In this document: positions 23,430-33,839 of the stretch, piece after piece
Numbering within the stretch: the stretch's first letter is position 1
How the letters are laid out: each line of letters begins with the position of its first letter
Origin: Angiostrongylus vasorum
Taxonomy: Eukaryota; Nematoda; Chromadorea; Rhabditida; Metastrongylidae
Reading direction: 5' to 3'
Assembly (NCBI GenBank): GCA_018806985.1
Contig: JADANN010000468.1
Coordinates: 3,704,072-3,768,071, forward strand
Length of the DNA: 64,000 bases
Made by a program: the position numbers and the translations under genes
Notes under the pieces: model-generated
Databases searched by the model: none
Told to the model about the DNA's origin: nothing
Seen by the model: the letters and a program-made list of their open reading frames with translations, nothing else

Positions 23430-23905
23430 GAATAATCACTAACTGGAGATTAGTTAACGAAAAATATAACATGTAATATACAGCGATAGATGTAAGTAGA
23501 GAAAACCACTGCGCAATATATTTCTAAAATTTTTAGAAGAAACGACTACTCTTTTTTTCAACTACCTAAATAGTACTGTCAAATGTCGCCTTTCTTTTAT
23601 CACCGTTAGAACGATGTAAATTCTTCAAAGACGAAGAGTGCTGAATTTCAAATAAGCGAATCTTAATGAATTTCGCCACTACCCGGATGTGACAGGAATG
23701 AATATCGATTAGGAAAATGCCCTTCATTTCGTAAACATCGTATGCTAATTGTATTTCAATATTTCTTTGTAGAATCAGTCTGTCGATCATTAATGACTGT
23801 GGTGCCTGTTTCCTAGTACATGGGCCAGAAAAACGCCGACATCGAGTTTAAGGACGTACTGCATCGTTCTTGGGTCCAGTGAACGGTCGGTACGTTTGGG
23901 CGCTA
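23430..23905 (+). pseudogene. Decayed partial copy of the cysteine synthase-like gene
   Basis: Collinear with about 46570-47120, the first two visible exons of the PLP enzyme gene and the intron between them. The exon-2 counterpart starts after TTTCCTAG at about 23817: TACATGGGCCAGAAAAACGC against TACATCGGCCAAAAGAACGT in the active gene. It translates as YMGQKNADIEFKD and then loses the frame, meeting a TGA where the active gene has SGSVKHRYA, so the PLP lysine is absent. The exon-1 counterpart (about 23600-23700) keeps TTCAAA..CGAA and CGGATGTG blocks but has no open frame. The intron also aligns (TTCGTAAACATCGTATGCTA against TTCGTAAATATCGTATTCTA). The copy breaks off into a SINE-B at 23905. 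It is clearly non-functional. Confidence 0.75.
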
Positions 23906-24060
23906 AAGCGCTGAGTGGGGAGTAAAGCAGTCTTAGATAAGTCTGCTTCCAAGTCCCCCAACTGCACAGGGCTGTAGGGCTTGGTGAGCTCGGTGTGGGT
24001 CGGAATCAGCGCCGTTCTCATTATGAACGCCAACATCACCACCGCGCTATCCATCCTCTT
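23905..24060 (-). repeat. SINE-B head B4
   Basis: Head half only, minus-oriented. It has GTCTTAGATAAGTCTGCTTCC and AACATCACCACCGCGCTATCC, and cuts off the cysteine synthase pseudogene. Confidence 0.5.
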
Positions 24061-24174
24061 TTGCGAACTGTTAGGCTTTCAACAGAAAAAAAAGTCTCCT
24101 CATTTTCATCCACTGCCGCATGGTAAAATTCTTCAGTTTTTACTATATAACTGAAGAACAGCCACGAATTTCCA

Positions 24175-24552
24175 TCAGAGAGATCTCGTGCCGGTTAGTC
24201 ATGTGGCAAAATCAGAGCGTTCCCACGTGGGAGAAAGTGGGTTCATTGTGAAAGAAAAAGCGATCTTATGGCTCCCTGATACGCAGGTGGATCCAGTCGA
24301 TGAATTCCCTGTTTCTACTGCACAGATTTGGCACGTATATTTTGTGTTAACGAGGATGTATTCATAGAGGCGTGGGTGGGTGTGCACTGGTCTACACGAA
24401 TTATTGTTGAAAAGTCCTACTTTTTATGAACCTCGGCATAAATAGTTGATATATTTATTTATACAATCTTATGAACTGATCTTTTTGAGCCGATGCTAGG
24501 TTGGTATAGGACTTCGTCGTCGTCGTTGTTGTTGTTGTTGTCGTTGTTGTCG

Positions 24553-24610
<58 letters not shown>

Positions 24611-27265
24611 GTTGAGGTACAAGGTCACCAAACTGGCTCAGACGAGAAGATGCCATCCATTCAACGTCGTCTACAATACCGAAGAAGAACTGTTCCTCGA
24701 AAAGTGCGACACTAGAGGAGTCGGCGGTGTCGGCGTTTTCCTCAACACGAGTTTGACCATGAGCATCGATTCATTCGAACAGCTAACAACCCGAATCGGA
24801 CGAATACGATGGCAAAGATGTGAATCACTATCGGCTTTGACAATCCTCGTCGTTGATGCACAGTCACCAAGCTATGACGAAGACGAAGTCGAAGTGTTAT
24901 TCATGGACTTGGAGAAGTTCTGTAGAGAAGATATTGAGTTCAGGAGAACATCTGAAGAACGTCGCATTGCTACCCACGGATTAGATTGGAACGAGCAAGG
25001 TGAGCGGCTGTGTCAGTTTATCATGACGACCAAGACCATCCGTGATAGCTCACAATTCCAGAAGATGCACTCTCAACGCTGGACGTGAGGTGGGGGTGGT
25101 CTCCTAATAGAGAATACCATAACGAGATAGACCACATCGTCATAGTAAATCGAAGGTTTTACCTAACCGATTTCGCTGTTGTCCCAAAGTTCTGCACGGG
25201 ATTAGACCATCTCCTCCTTCGAGCAAGATTTCATGATTTCATTTGCCGCGGAAAGGAGGGTAAAGCCGCTGAACTCAAAAAAACGAAGTCCCACAACCAG
25301 AATAAACTGGAACGTGTTCAATTCATTAGTCAGCTGTTGGGAGGATGCCGTTCTTGAGAACACCGACGGGGAATACGATCGACTCATTCAATATCTTCAC
25401 GCTAGCACTGTGAAGGCTGAGAATTCGAAATTCTCTAAGAAACGTCTGTCTTCAGAAACACTCGAGCTGATAGGCCAACTTGAAACCGCACGAGCTACAG
25501 AAAACCCGTCAACTCGAACTCACGTCCGAACTTGCAGAACAATGCGGATTGGCGATAAAGGAAGATCTTAAAGACAAAAAGAGCAGCAATTACGGTCAAA
25601 GATGCAGAGGCTGGTAAAAGCATTTTTAAAGCCTGCTGGAGCATACACGGTCGGAACAATTACTGCTTCCAGAAAGAGAACAGAGAGAAACATTCACGAT
25701 TACTACTCGAATCTCTTCACTAGTCGCATCCTGATCTTCTCATACCAAATAAAGGAGGATGAATGTGCCGTTCCTCCGGTCCTCCTACCCAAAATCCGCT
25801 ACTCTGGACAGGATAAGATTTAAATACCTGAAGAATTTTTCACCAGCGCTCATAAACACACTGGCCCGGTTCTTTGCACGTTACCTGTCGGAATGCAAGG
25901 TTCCTATTAAATGGAAGACCAGCAAAAACGGTGTTATTGTTCAAGAAAGCTGACCTCCGTGGTAACGGCAACCATCGACTTATCTGTTTGCTTTCTGTCA
26001 TCTGAAAACTTTTCGCTTGAGTCGTCCTAAGAAGGATTGACAGAACTGGACGGAGGACAGCCATGTGAGAAGGCAGGTATGCGAAGAAATTCAATGTTGT
26101 AGACCAAATCCACACGACAACAAGACTGAACGAAATACCGCGAGAGTACAAGAGACTGCTCTATCTCTCTTTCATCGGTTTAAAGGAAGCTTTTCTTTCA
26201 GTTAAGACAAGAGAACTCATGAAAGACCTCACCAGCCAGTACGTCCTTTATCAATATACAAACTTTCTTCGTGAGCTATATAGAAATATCACCACCAAAA
26301 TATCACCACACTACGATGGTATTAACATCGACGTCAAAAGATAGGTTAGGCATCGCGGTACCATTTTCGCCAAAATCAACTACCGCCACCTTCCAGAACG
26401 TCATGCGAACATTGGAGTAGGGCAACATGGGAGTGAAAATCGACGATCGGCAATAACACTGCCTTTACTTTCCTGTTGACATCGTTACTATAACAATAAG
26501 CATAAGCCAGGCGGAACGAATGCTTGCCGATTTTGATAAAGCCTGTGGAAAGATTGGTCTTCGACTAAATCTCCCAAAAACGATGTTCATGAGGAATGGA
26601 TTGGTTTCCTATGTCCCATTCAAGCAAAAGGAACGAATATCTCCGAATGCTCCAGCCACATCTATCTATATTGGGAAACCAACATGATGAACGGCTTACT
26701 TTCATAGTTCAATAGGAGGAAGTGATTTTCAAGACCATCGAGGATATAGTGACGAGCACAATATGCCCACCTTTTTGACTACGCGATTCTTTCTGCCCCT
26801 ATGATATGCGTCAGAAACCTGATCGCTGCGTAAGCGAGGCAGCGTTATGGAGCGCGCACTCGATGAGACGATTTTTGGAGTATCTCGTATTACGCAAGTG
26901 AAGGAAGGAATACGAAGCTTCAGCGTACGTCAACGATAAAAAAATCAAAGACGTTCTATATGTAAAATTGTCGAGGATAAGGTTGGTCGGACACGTAATG
27001 CGTATTAACGACAACCCGTGGAATACAGCCGTCAGAGACTAAGTCAGTCTGTCAGGGATGTCAAACCTACAGGAGGAAGCCCACTGACCCGAAGGTCGCG
27101 GTTTTTTACGAAAATCCCTAGAAGGAAGATGTGATGCTCGTCGAGTTTCTAGAGCGATGAGAACCTAGTGGGCTACTCTTGCACGCAACAGGGAGAAATG
27201 AGAAATTTACTGGAGTCTGCTCGAGTCACTAGACGATTAGTCACAACATTGAAAAGCAAGTGAAT
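24175..27265 (+). mobile_element. RTE-type LINE relic R1
   Basis: The 5' UTR-like start (24175-24390) matches 33870-34060 of copy R2. The endonuclease region (24609-24990) still reads RRCHPFNVVYNTEEELFLEK and GVGGVGVFLNTSLTMSIDSF, typical of the APE endonuclease of RTE elements. The linker (25085-25600) and reverse transcriptase (25600-26800) follow in several frames with many stops and frameshifts. The RT includes a decayed counterpart of the R2 FADD region at about 26460 and MLADFDKACGKIGLRLNLPK near 26521. The end at about 27265 matches R2 near 37200. A GTT microsatellite replaces the segment between the 5' UTR and the endonuclease. Inactive. Confidence 0.8.
24514..24611 (+). repeat. (GTT/GTC)n microsatellite inside the LINE
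   Basis: About 32 triplets, mostly GTT with some GTC. It gives a long Asn run on the minus strand, which is not a gene. Confidence 0.97.
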
Positions 27266-27267
27266 TT

Positions 27268-27480
27268 GTTACATATAATATGGTGCGTACTGAAGAAGAT
27301 GCGATTCGATATGGCGACGAAAATATCACATCTAGAAGACGAAAGACTGTGAACCATCGACCCCGATCATCGGTTCTAACAACAAAAAGACGTCGAAACC
27401 TTACCCGAAAAAAACCTTCCCATCAACCTCGTGTTAGTTTACCAGTGGAAGAATACATATTATGTCTAGTAACTCTAGAA
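27268..27480 (+). repeat. Family D fragment D1
   Basis: Shares ACTGAAGAAGAT, the GACGTCGAAAC block and CAACCTCGTGTTAG with the copies at 33.3-33.8 and 58.0-58.3 kb. The 105-codon frame here (Arg-rich) follows the repeat and is not called a gene. Confidence 0.6.
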
Positions 27481-27924
27481 GCCACTAAACTCGATTTCTA
27501 CACTATAGTATCCATACAAGATGGAATCGGTTGGGAACGAAAGGACTTTTTAATAACCATGTGCCAACTCATAAAACTGCTCGTAATTACAAAATAGCTA
27601 GCTAGCGGTTTTGATCATATGCTAGTAGATCTCATGCAATAATAGAAACGAAGAAATTAAATTATAGTAATTGCTGTTGCTGTTATCCTAGTACTAGACG
27701 ATCTCAGGTAACTTACCTTTTGATTATCTGATAAGTTCTGTGTTACCTCACCTTGTGGGCCATCTTCATAGACCATATTCTCCTTTGGAATGCACCTTTG
27801 CATGCATGTATTAGATAAAATTCTTTGCCAGACGGATAAAGTCGTGTCGTTACACTAAAATCTATTGTTCTGCTTAGTAACCAATGATAAAAAGGCAGAA
27901 AAATGAACGGGAGGTAAACAATGT

Positions 27925-28150
27925 AGTCACTTTTTTTATTTATTGCGTATTGTTTCTTCGTGGCAGAGTACGATGTGAAATCTAACCATAGTGATGCTGA
28001 GATATTTGCAACACTCCGGATCGCAAGGGTCTGCGGTGGGGATCGAACATGCTATCACAATTTTCGGGGACTAACGCGTTCACCACTACATCATGCGAGT
28101 CGTTCGTTTCGCCTTTCTCTCATTCCTGGCATTAAGAGTAAACATATGGC
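27925..28150 (-). repeat. SINE-C copy C9
   Basis: Minus-oriented: TTTTTTTATTTATTGCGTAT, then AGTGATGCTGAGATATTTGC and GGTGGGGATCGAACATGC, then GTTCACCACTACATCATGCG. Confidence 0.7.
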
Positions 28151-28242
28151 ATATTGTGAATTCTAGTCGCAAATTGTTACAATACATCCTAAAGATGCAG
28201 CTACAATTGGGATTGAATAAGGTATACTGGTGCTTCTATAAA

Positions 28243-28345
28243 TAATAATAAAGCTCTCGGTGTTGATCAATCCCTGAGGGTGCGCCGTGCACTCCACTTC
28301 ATTAGGCATTGTTATAAGTGATTGATTGCGTATCTTGGTATTCCT
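28243..28345 (-). repeat. SINE-A fragment A6
   Basis: Tail half only, minus-oriented: AAAGCTCTCGGTGTTGATCA, then CCCTGAGGGTGCGCCGTGC. Confidence 0.65.
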
Positions 28346-28553
28346 AACATCATCTAATTCTTGATCTCTTCCTAAAGAAAGAAACAGTCGGCGCATTTTG
28401 ATCCCACCATAAAAAAGAATTTGAACAGCTAAATTCAAAATGAGCAAACCTCATTCGTACATTTCATCCGGCAAACTATGAGTGATCGAGCCTGATAGAA
28501 ATATTTCGGAGTACCAGCGGACCGTTTTAAAGTGGCGATTACGGTGGCCAGTG

Positions 28554-29491
28554 ATGGAAAAAACTAAGAAGAAGAGGAACACAATGGTAAGGATAGCATG
28601 CTTAACGTTGAACATCCGTAAAGAAAATAGCTTCAATGGTTCCTCCTCACCAAAGTTTCAGGTGATAGGAGCTCCCGAGGATAAGTGGTTATGCAGTACT
28701 TTGCAGCAGAGACAGTTTGAGATATCTGTCGGTCAGTTTTTTGTGTTGTGCATGGTTCAATCGACAAAAAATAAAAACTGAATTTACATGTGTTTGGAGT
28801 ATCTATATTTCATGCATTCATATGTTTAAGCGTAGATGAAAACTATGTTCCTGATTAAAATAAACGTCTTCTCGTGTTGTTGTTCCAGATATCGTTACCA
28901 CTTTGGATTTAGTGTATTCATGGAAATTCTGTACGTGCAGTATCATTCGCCGTTGTGCTGTTAAGTGAAAATTATATCAAAACTAACAAGGGTGAGAGGA
29001 AGGCGAAACGAAGGACTCGCGTGGTGTGGCGGTGAGTGCGTTAACCCCTCGGAAAGCGATAGCGTTTTCGTTCCTCACCTTAGACACTAGCGGCGATCCG
29101 AAGTTTTGCAAATATCTCGAAATCATTATAATTATATTTCACATAATACCCTGCCATTAAAGAAGAGCAAGAGGCAAATAAAAAGTGACGAGAATGCATT
29201 TCAAAACTATTTAGTTGTTGTAGTTTCTAGTATCAGTAATATTTAAAGTATAGAATACGATTTGAACGTGGTTAAGTGAATTGAGATACAGACTTTTCGT
29301 AGTTGTAATACCCATGCGGTAAGCGAAGTACTATCTCCTTGCTACTGTTATTCTGATTTCCTTCTTATTAGTTTTTTTATTAGTTTCTTAGTCCATTTTC
29401 TTCCCTCAGAAATCGATCGGTGGACCAGTTGCAGACATTCTTGTCACAGGAGTCGCGTCTGTTCAGAATAATCCTAATCACAAGGCAATGA
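28554..29491 (+). CDS. Small four-exon gene, unknown function
   Basis: Exons 28554-28586 (MEKTKKKRNTM), 28662-28731 (VIGAPEDKWLCSTLQQRQFE then ISV), 28889-28934 (IVTTLDLVYSWKFC) and 29410-29491 (NRSVDQLQTFLSQESRLFRI then ILITRQ and TGA). Intron 1 is 75 nt with GTAAGG..AAAGTTTCAG. The acceptors TTGTTCCAG and TTCCCTCAG are also good. The first two joints agree in phase. The third needs a weak GTGCAG donor four bases after a better GTACGT donor, and that better donor would give an immediate stop, so the last joint is uncertain. In another frame, exon 4 also opens as KSIGGPVADILVTGVASVQN. Upstream exons may exist, as the frame is open before the ATG back to a TGA at about 28479. Intron 3 holds a SINE-C. 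Not recognised. Confidence 0.4.
28985..29195 (+). repeat. SINE-C copy C10 in intron
   Basis: Contains GCGAAACGAAGGACTCGCGT and GTGTGGCGGTGAGTGCGTTA, and ends in GAGGCAAATAAAAAG. The right end CAAATAAAA matches the left end of composite copies in inverted sense. Confidence 0.7.
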
Positions 29492-30164
29492 ACTTTCGTG
29501 AGATCTGCATGGGATGGCAGGGGGACAACGCTTGCTGTGATAACTTGGTACGACTATTTCGTAGTCCAGGAGGAAGTGCTCAACATCATAACAAAGAAGA
29601 GAATCCAGCCGAATTATTACGGCCCATAGCGAGGACTACACATCTACGTTTCTATTTATGTGTGCCAGTTTTGTTTTTTGTCTCCTCGGAACAGGAGAAC
29701 AATACTAAGGCGAACTTCAGGTGTGGGAATTTCTATATTATTCATTATTTACATGGAAAAGATGCTGATAATTTGACTGGAAAGTCCGGCTAGTAGTACC
29801 GTCTTTTTCGATTCTTTTCAAGCGACTGATATCGAGAAAGACATAAGAGATTCTACATATCCAGGGGATTTCTCCGGAGCAAAAGAACAATGTCTTGAAG
29901 AAATCGCATGAGAAGAGAAGAATGAGCTAGTACCATTTTCATGCTAATTTTTTAATTCTCTAATGCCCATTTATCAAACCGACTCTGCAAATCAAACGCG
30001 AGCATTGCAAGAAGATCATGCCGAGGAATTCTAGAATTCTACGAATTCAGAGCAGTTCTGGATATTTCACCAACAAAATCCCCTAGATGTTAAAAGTTGT
30101 ACTGAGGAGTCGTTAAATTTCAAAAGATGGAAAACTTTGTAACTTTTTTTTAAATCATATTACA

Positions 30165-30480
30165 CAATTTTACAAGTAGTTGAAATCACTGCAGTTTCTT
30201 CACTCAGATTATTGCCTCTCGTCCACCATCCACGACGATCTTTAGATTTGCGTGTCGATTCAGTGCTAGTTGTGGGCTTCGTCTTCTCTATGGATGTCGT
30301 TTCATAGTGGTTAAGCTCAGTAATCCCGGATTCCTGCAACACCTCCACTATAGCGCTCCTTGATCTTCACCACAGGCGTTCGCTAGCCTTTATAAATCAG
30401 AATGAGCTTTTAATTATGCAGGTGTTGCATCAATCCCGTAGTCATGATGGGAGACTTCACTGGCTCGGTGCAGATTCCGA
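30165..30480 (-). repeat. Strongly diverged SINE-B copy B5
   Basis: Keeps CCACCATCCACGACGATCTT and ATGGATGTCGTTTCATAGTG in the order of SINE-B copies at 5.3 and 23.2 kb. Low similarity overall. Confidence 0.35.
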
Positions 30481-30714
30481 GCAGTGAAGACGCTTCTATT
30501 ATTCCATGCCATCTCTCACTACTGCGGTTATCATCTGAAATCGTTAAAAAAGATGCAAAGCAGGTGATCACTATCATTTCACTCTAAGTTACTGTTGAAA
30601 ACTGCAGATTGATAGTGAGCGGTTCGGAAAAAAGGGAAGCAACTCTAAGGTCTTTCTTTCCGATTTTTTTTACTGCTCCCATTTGAAAGGATTTTTGATA
30701 AAACGATAAACGGT

Positions 30715-30890
30715 AAATTTTTTGACGTTGGTCAATCCTTGAAGGATGCGCCATGCATTCAACTTCATCAGGTATCGTTACATGTGATTGAATGCATATG
30801 TGGCCTGTACAATGGCTATCTGTGGCCTACCGATGTATCCAGTGAATGTTGCTATCCTCCTAGGCTCGTCTGATACTAATATGGAAATTA
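30715..30890 (-). repeat. SINE-A copy A7, head missing
   Basis: Minus-oriented tail and body: GACGTTGGTCAATCCTTGAA, then ATTGAATGCATATGTGGCCT and ACCGATGTATCCAGTG. The head is absent. Confidence 0.7.
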
Positions 30891-31523
30891 GACGAACACA
30901 CTTCCTTATTCAACGCTGTGTGAAATATTGTTAGCAGGCCCAGCACTGCACAAAATTGTTGTCGCTTCATTGTCGCTCTGCCTGGTGCAATGATGAATAT
31001 GAACTAAACAATCGTTCTTGTCTGGTGCTGACCTTACTCAGGTAGGCGTTCATCAATGGCTGTACGGAACTTGCAATACTATTTATGTTGTTCAAGAACC
31101 ATTGAGAGTTCATCATATCGTATTAGACAGAAGTCAGTTCATTGTTGGAACTTCTTCCAGAGTGTCACTGAAGTGGTGATTTGTCAATATTCTGACAGTG
31201 TCGCTTTTTCGCTTCCTACAGTAGCTGCCAAGAAAAACATTAAGCAGTAACATTTTCTGCAAGATTGTGAAGCAGGGACTCACAATAGTTTTCTGCCACC
31301 TTTGTACAGATAACACAGAAATTTATGAAAGAGCTTACATTCTTCGCTTTGTGCATATTTTTTTAGTTTATATTTCTTCCATTCGTTAAGGAATGATTTG
31401 CCTTTTCAACACAGACATTCTGACTGGTTCTTATATCGGTTCCTAATAAACTTACATTATTCCGTTATTTGCATGGCATGTTAAAAATAATGGATTTACC
31501 TGTATTCGTATTAGGTCTTCCAG

Positions 31524-31670
31524 TATTTCGTTGTTTGTCAGACAGCAATTAAATGGCTCGACGGCAGGCAGCGTTCACACCCAATTGACTCGACATCTGA
31601 GGCGTTGCCAGGTGTTATTCCCTTGCCCGCACAATGTCTTCAGATTTGTTGGTTATTTTTGCACTCTTAA
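31524..31670 (+). other. Candidate terminal exon
   Basis: After the acceptor GGTCTTCCAG, phase 0 reads YFVVCQTAIKWLDGRQRSHP and then ALPGVIPLPAQCLQICWLFL to a TAA. A second frame from the same acceptor also opens (ISLFVRQQLNGSTAGSVHTQ) for 81 codons from 31531. Either could be real; no partner exon was found. Confidence 0.3.
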
Positions 31671-31989
31671 CACATATGCAACTACACCTAATCTTGTATT
31701 GTCACCATCCGAAACTGCACCTAATTATTCGGTAAGCGTGGTATGCATCGATGGTCCGCTTTACCACCGAAATTAACAACGCTATTGAAAAGTCATGCGC
31801 TGCTAATGGGATTTGACCAGTGTGAAGAAATGCAGTTAGGCAACGAGAGGTTCAATGCCAAAAAACTATAGGCAAACCAGGGCCAGGTTGATGTGGGACA
31901 AAAAGCCGTTGAGACGAGCTCATATTCTACTTCTCAAGGTAGAGCACTACGCACGGAGCTAAACGTCTTCGACGTCTTCCATATCGCTC

Positions 31990-32232
31990 TCTTCCAATCT
32001 ACATGAGAACGCCTTAGCCTTACTATTCCCAGGGTTGCAAGGAGGATCGATTCGACAAGCATTCTACAACATTCATTAAAAAAACACAATCCTCAAATAG
32101 CAGGCGAAGCAACACTCTAAATGTACGAAGACCATTGTGCATTGAATACGGTGAATTCAAGGAAAACGAATTGAATACAAGAAGTGGTGGGATCTACACA
32201 GCAGCTGTGATTACTGGTCATGTAAAATAAAA
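31990..32232 (+). repeat. SINE-B copy B6
   Basis: Plus-oriented body and 3' end: ACGAATTGAATACAAGAAGT, then GGTGGGATCTACACAGCAGC, and ending GGTCATGTAAAATAAAAAAA. The head (before 31990) is too diverged to place. Confidence 0.65.
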
Positions 32233-32794
32233 AAAAATACAGCTCTAAGCCTCGACGATTCGTCAACTGAAGCCGCAGTGCTGTTCGACGGTCCTACGCT
32301 TGAGTTATCAGTTTGATTTTTGATATTAATCATCTACAATCTGTTCAAAAATCCCGTTTCGCGAAGTCCGATTGTCTCAAAACATGCTATGCATCTTTTT
32401 GTCTGAGTGTTGTGCTCGTATGGGCGATTAACACCATAATTGTATTGCCGCCGGAAAAAATGGGGTTGAAGAGGATTTTTAGTGCAAAAAAAGTATTTTA
32501 AGTGCAAATGAAGCAAAAAACAGTGCTCCTTCATTTTAGCTGCAAACTGACTGTAATCACAGATTACAGTGCTCTAGTGAAGAACTATGTGAAGTTAACA
32601 ATAATTCGCAGCTAGTAGGATTGCGTTGTCTAATGTCTACAAATCTGATCATGTCAGAAACCAGAGCAGAACGTTATAGCGTAGCTAAGAAAATTCTGAA
32701 AGTTACTTTTGTTGTTTTATCGGATGTTCTCATAAAAACCTTTCTTCCAGTGCATGTTGACAGTTGTTGACTCAACTGTCGTCAAACGATCGTA

Positions 32795-33165
32795 ACCTTT
32801 TTATTTGCTGCCTAATCTTTTTAACGGCAGGGTAGGTTGTGAAATATAACTTCTATAATGCTGAGATATTTGCAAAACTCCAAAAAAGAATAGGCAGCAA
32901 ATAAAATGGTTAAGATTGTGATTATAACAATAGCCTCAGCTTAACTGGATTCAATGCCGACTTGGGCTCGCCAGATCAATCCCATTGACGGGTGATTGCT
33001 GACGGAAAGATCGATAGAACTAGCTGAGAGACAGGCGAAACGAAGGACCTGCATGGTGTGGTGGTGAACGCGTTACTCCCACGAAGGGACAATAGCGCGT
33101 TCGTTCCCCACCGCGGACACCTGCGGTCCGGAGTTTTGCAAATATCTCAGCATTATGGAAGTTAT
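32795..33165 (+). repeat. Composite SINE-C copy C11, best preserved
   Basis: Left part 32795-32882 (TTTTTATTTGCTGCCTAATC ... TTTGCAAAACTCC) is followed directly by a unit starting GAATAGGCAGCAAATAAAAT, so the two outer ends form an inverted pair. It continues TAACTGGATTCAATGCCGAC, the tRNA-like head GTGTGGTGGTGAACGCGTTA, and CACCTGCGGTCCGGAGTTTT to about 33165. This copy best shows the foldback layout of the family. Confidence 0.75.
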
Positions 33166-33324
33166 GTCGTCAAACGATTCGTCGTTATTCGCTTGAAATG
33201 CCTCCCTTCAATCGTCAAATGGATGTAAAAGAATTTTTCCCAGGAATGGTGGTCAGTACTTTGCGGATAAACGATCTCTCATCCATCAGTTCTACAGTGC
33301 GCTCAAATGCTATGAGCATTGAAA

Positions 33325-33790
33325 TTAATACATTCTTGGATTGTTAAGCTAACACGAAGTTGATGAAGATATGTATTCGGCTAGTGTTTCGACGTCTTCG
33401 CCTTCACCAGAGTCGGTGGTCGGAGTGGATGGTCCACAGTTGTTGGTCCTCTCGATGTGGTATCATCGCCGTCGTACCGACTCAGATGTGTTTATCTGTC
33501 GAAAAAGAAATTATTATCAGTGGTTAGTCGTGCCAATTACAACCGTCCTATATAAAAGAGCGCTACCGGATGTGGTTGTCTCATTCGAGCGATGTTCTAC
33601 TGAAGAAGATTCGGCTCAGTGCGACGACGAAGACACCACCTGGAGAAGACGAATGACTTTGGACTTCGACTCCGATTATTGGCTTTGGTCAAGGCGAAAA
33701 CGTGGAAAAGTTAGCTAAATAAACGTCTTAGTCGACCTCGTGTTAGCTTAACAATTCAAGAAGGTATTGATTATTACTGTACAGGTTAAA
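33325..33790. repeat. Family D element D2 with inverted ends
   Basis: The left arm (33335-33420) contains TTGTTAAGCTAACACGAAGT and GGCTAGTGTTTCGACGTCTT. The right arm (33690-33775) contains its inverse, ending CCTCGTGTTAGCTTAACAAT. Between them is a TATATAAAAGAGCG box (33549), followed by TCATTCGAGCGATGTTCTAC and CTGAAGAAGATTCGG. The 115-codon frame at 33371-33718 spans it and is attributed to the repeat. Confidence 0.65.
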
Positions 33791-33839
33791 TGGCGGTCGG
33801 TTTTAAAAAAGGCAGAAGTAATTTACAACCACTGTGATA

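Noticed and set aside
24459..24656. Minus-strand frame with a poly-asparagine run
   Set aside because: It is the GTT microsatellite read in reverse; no flanking coding sequence supports it.
33371..33718. 115-codon plus frame as a gene
   Set aside because: Follows the inverted-arm repeat D2; the homologous parts of D1 and D3 are not open in the same way.
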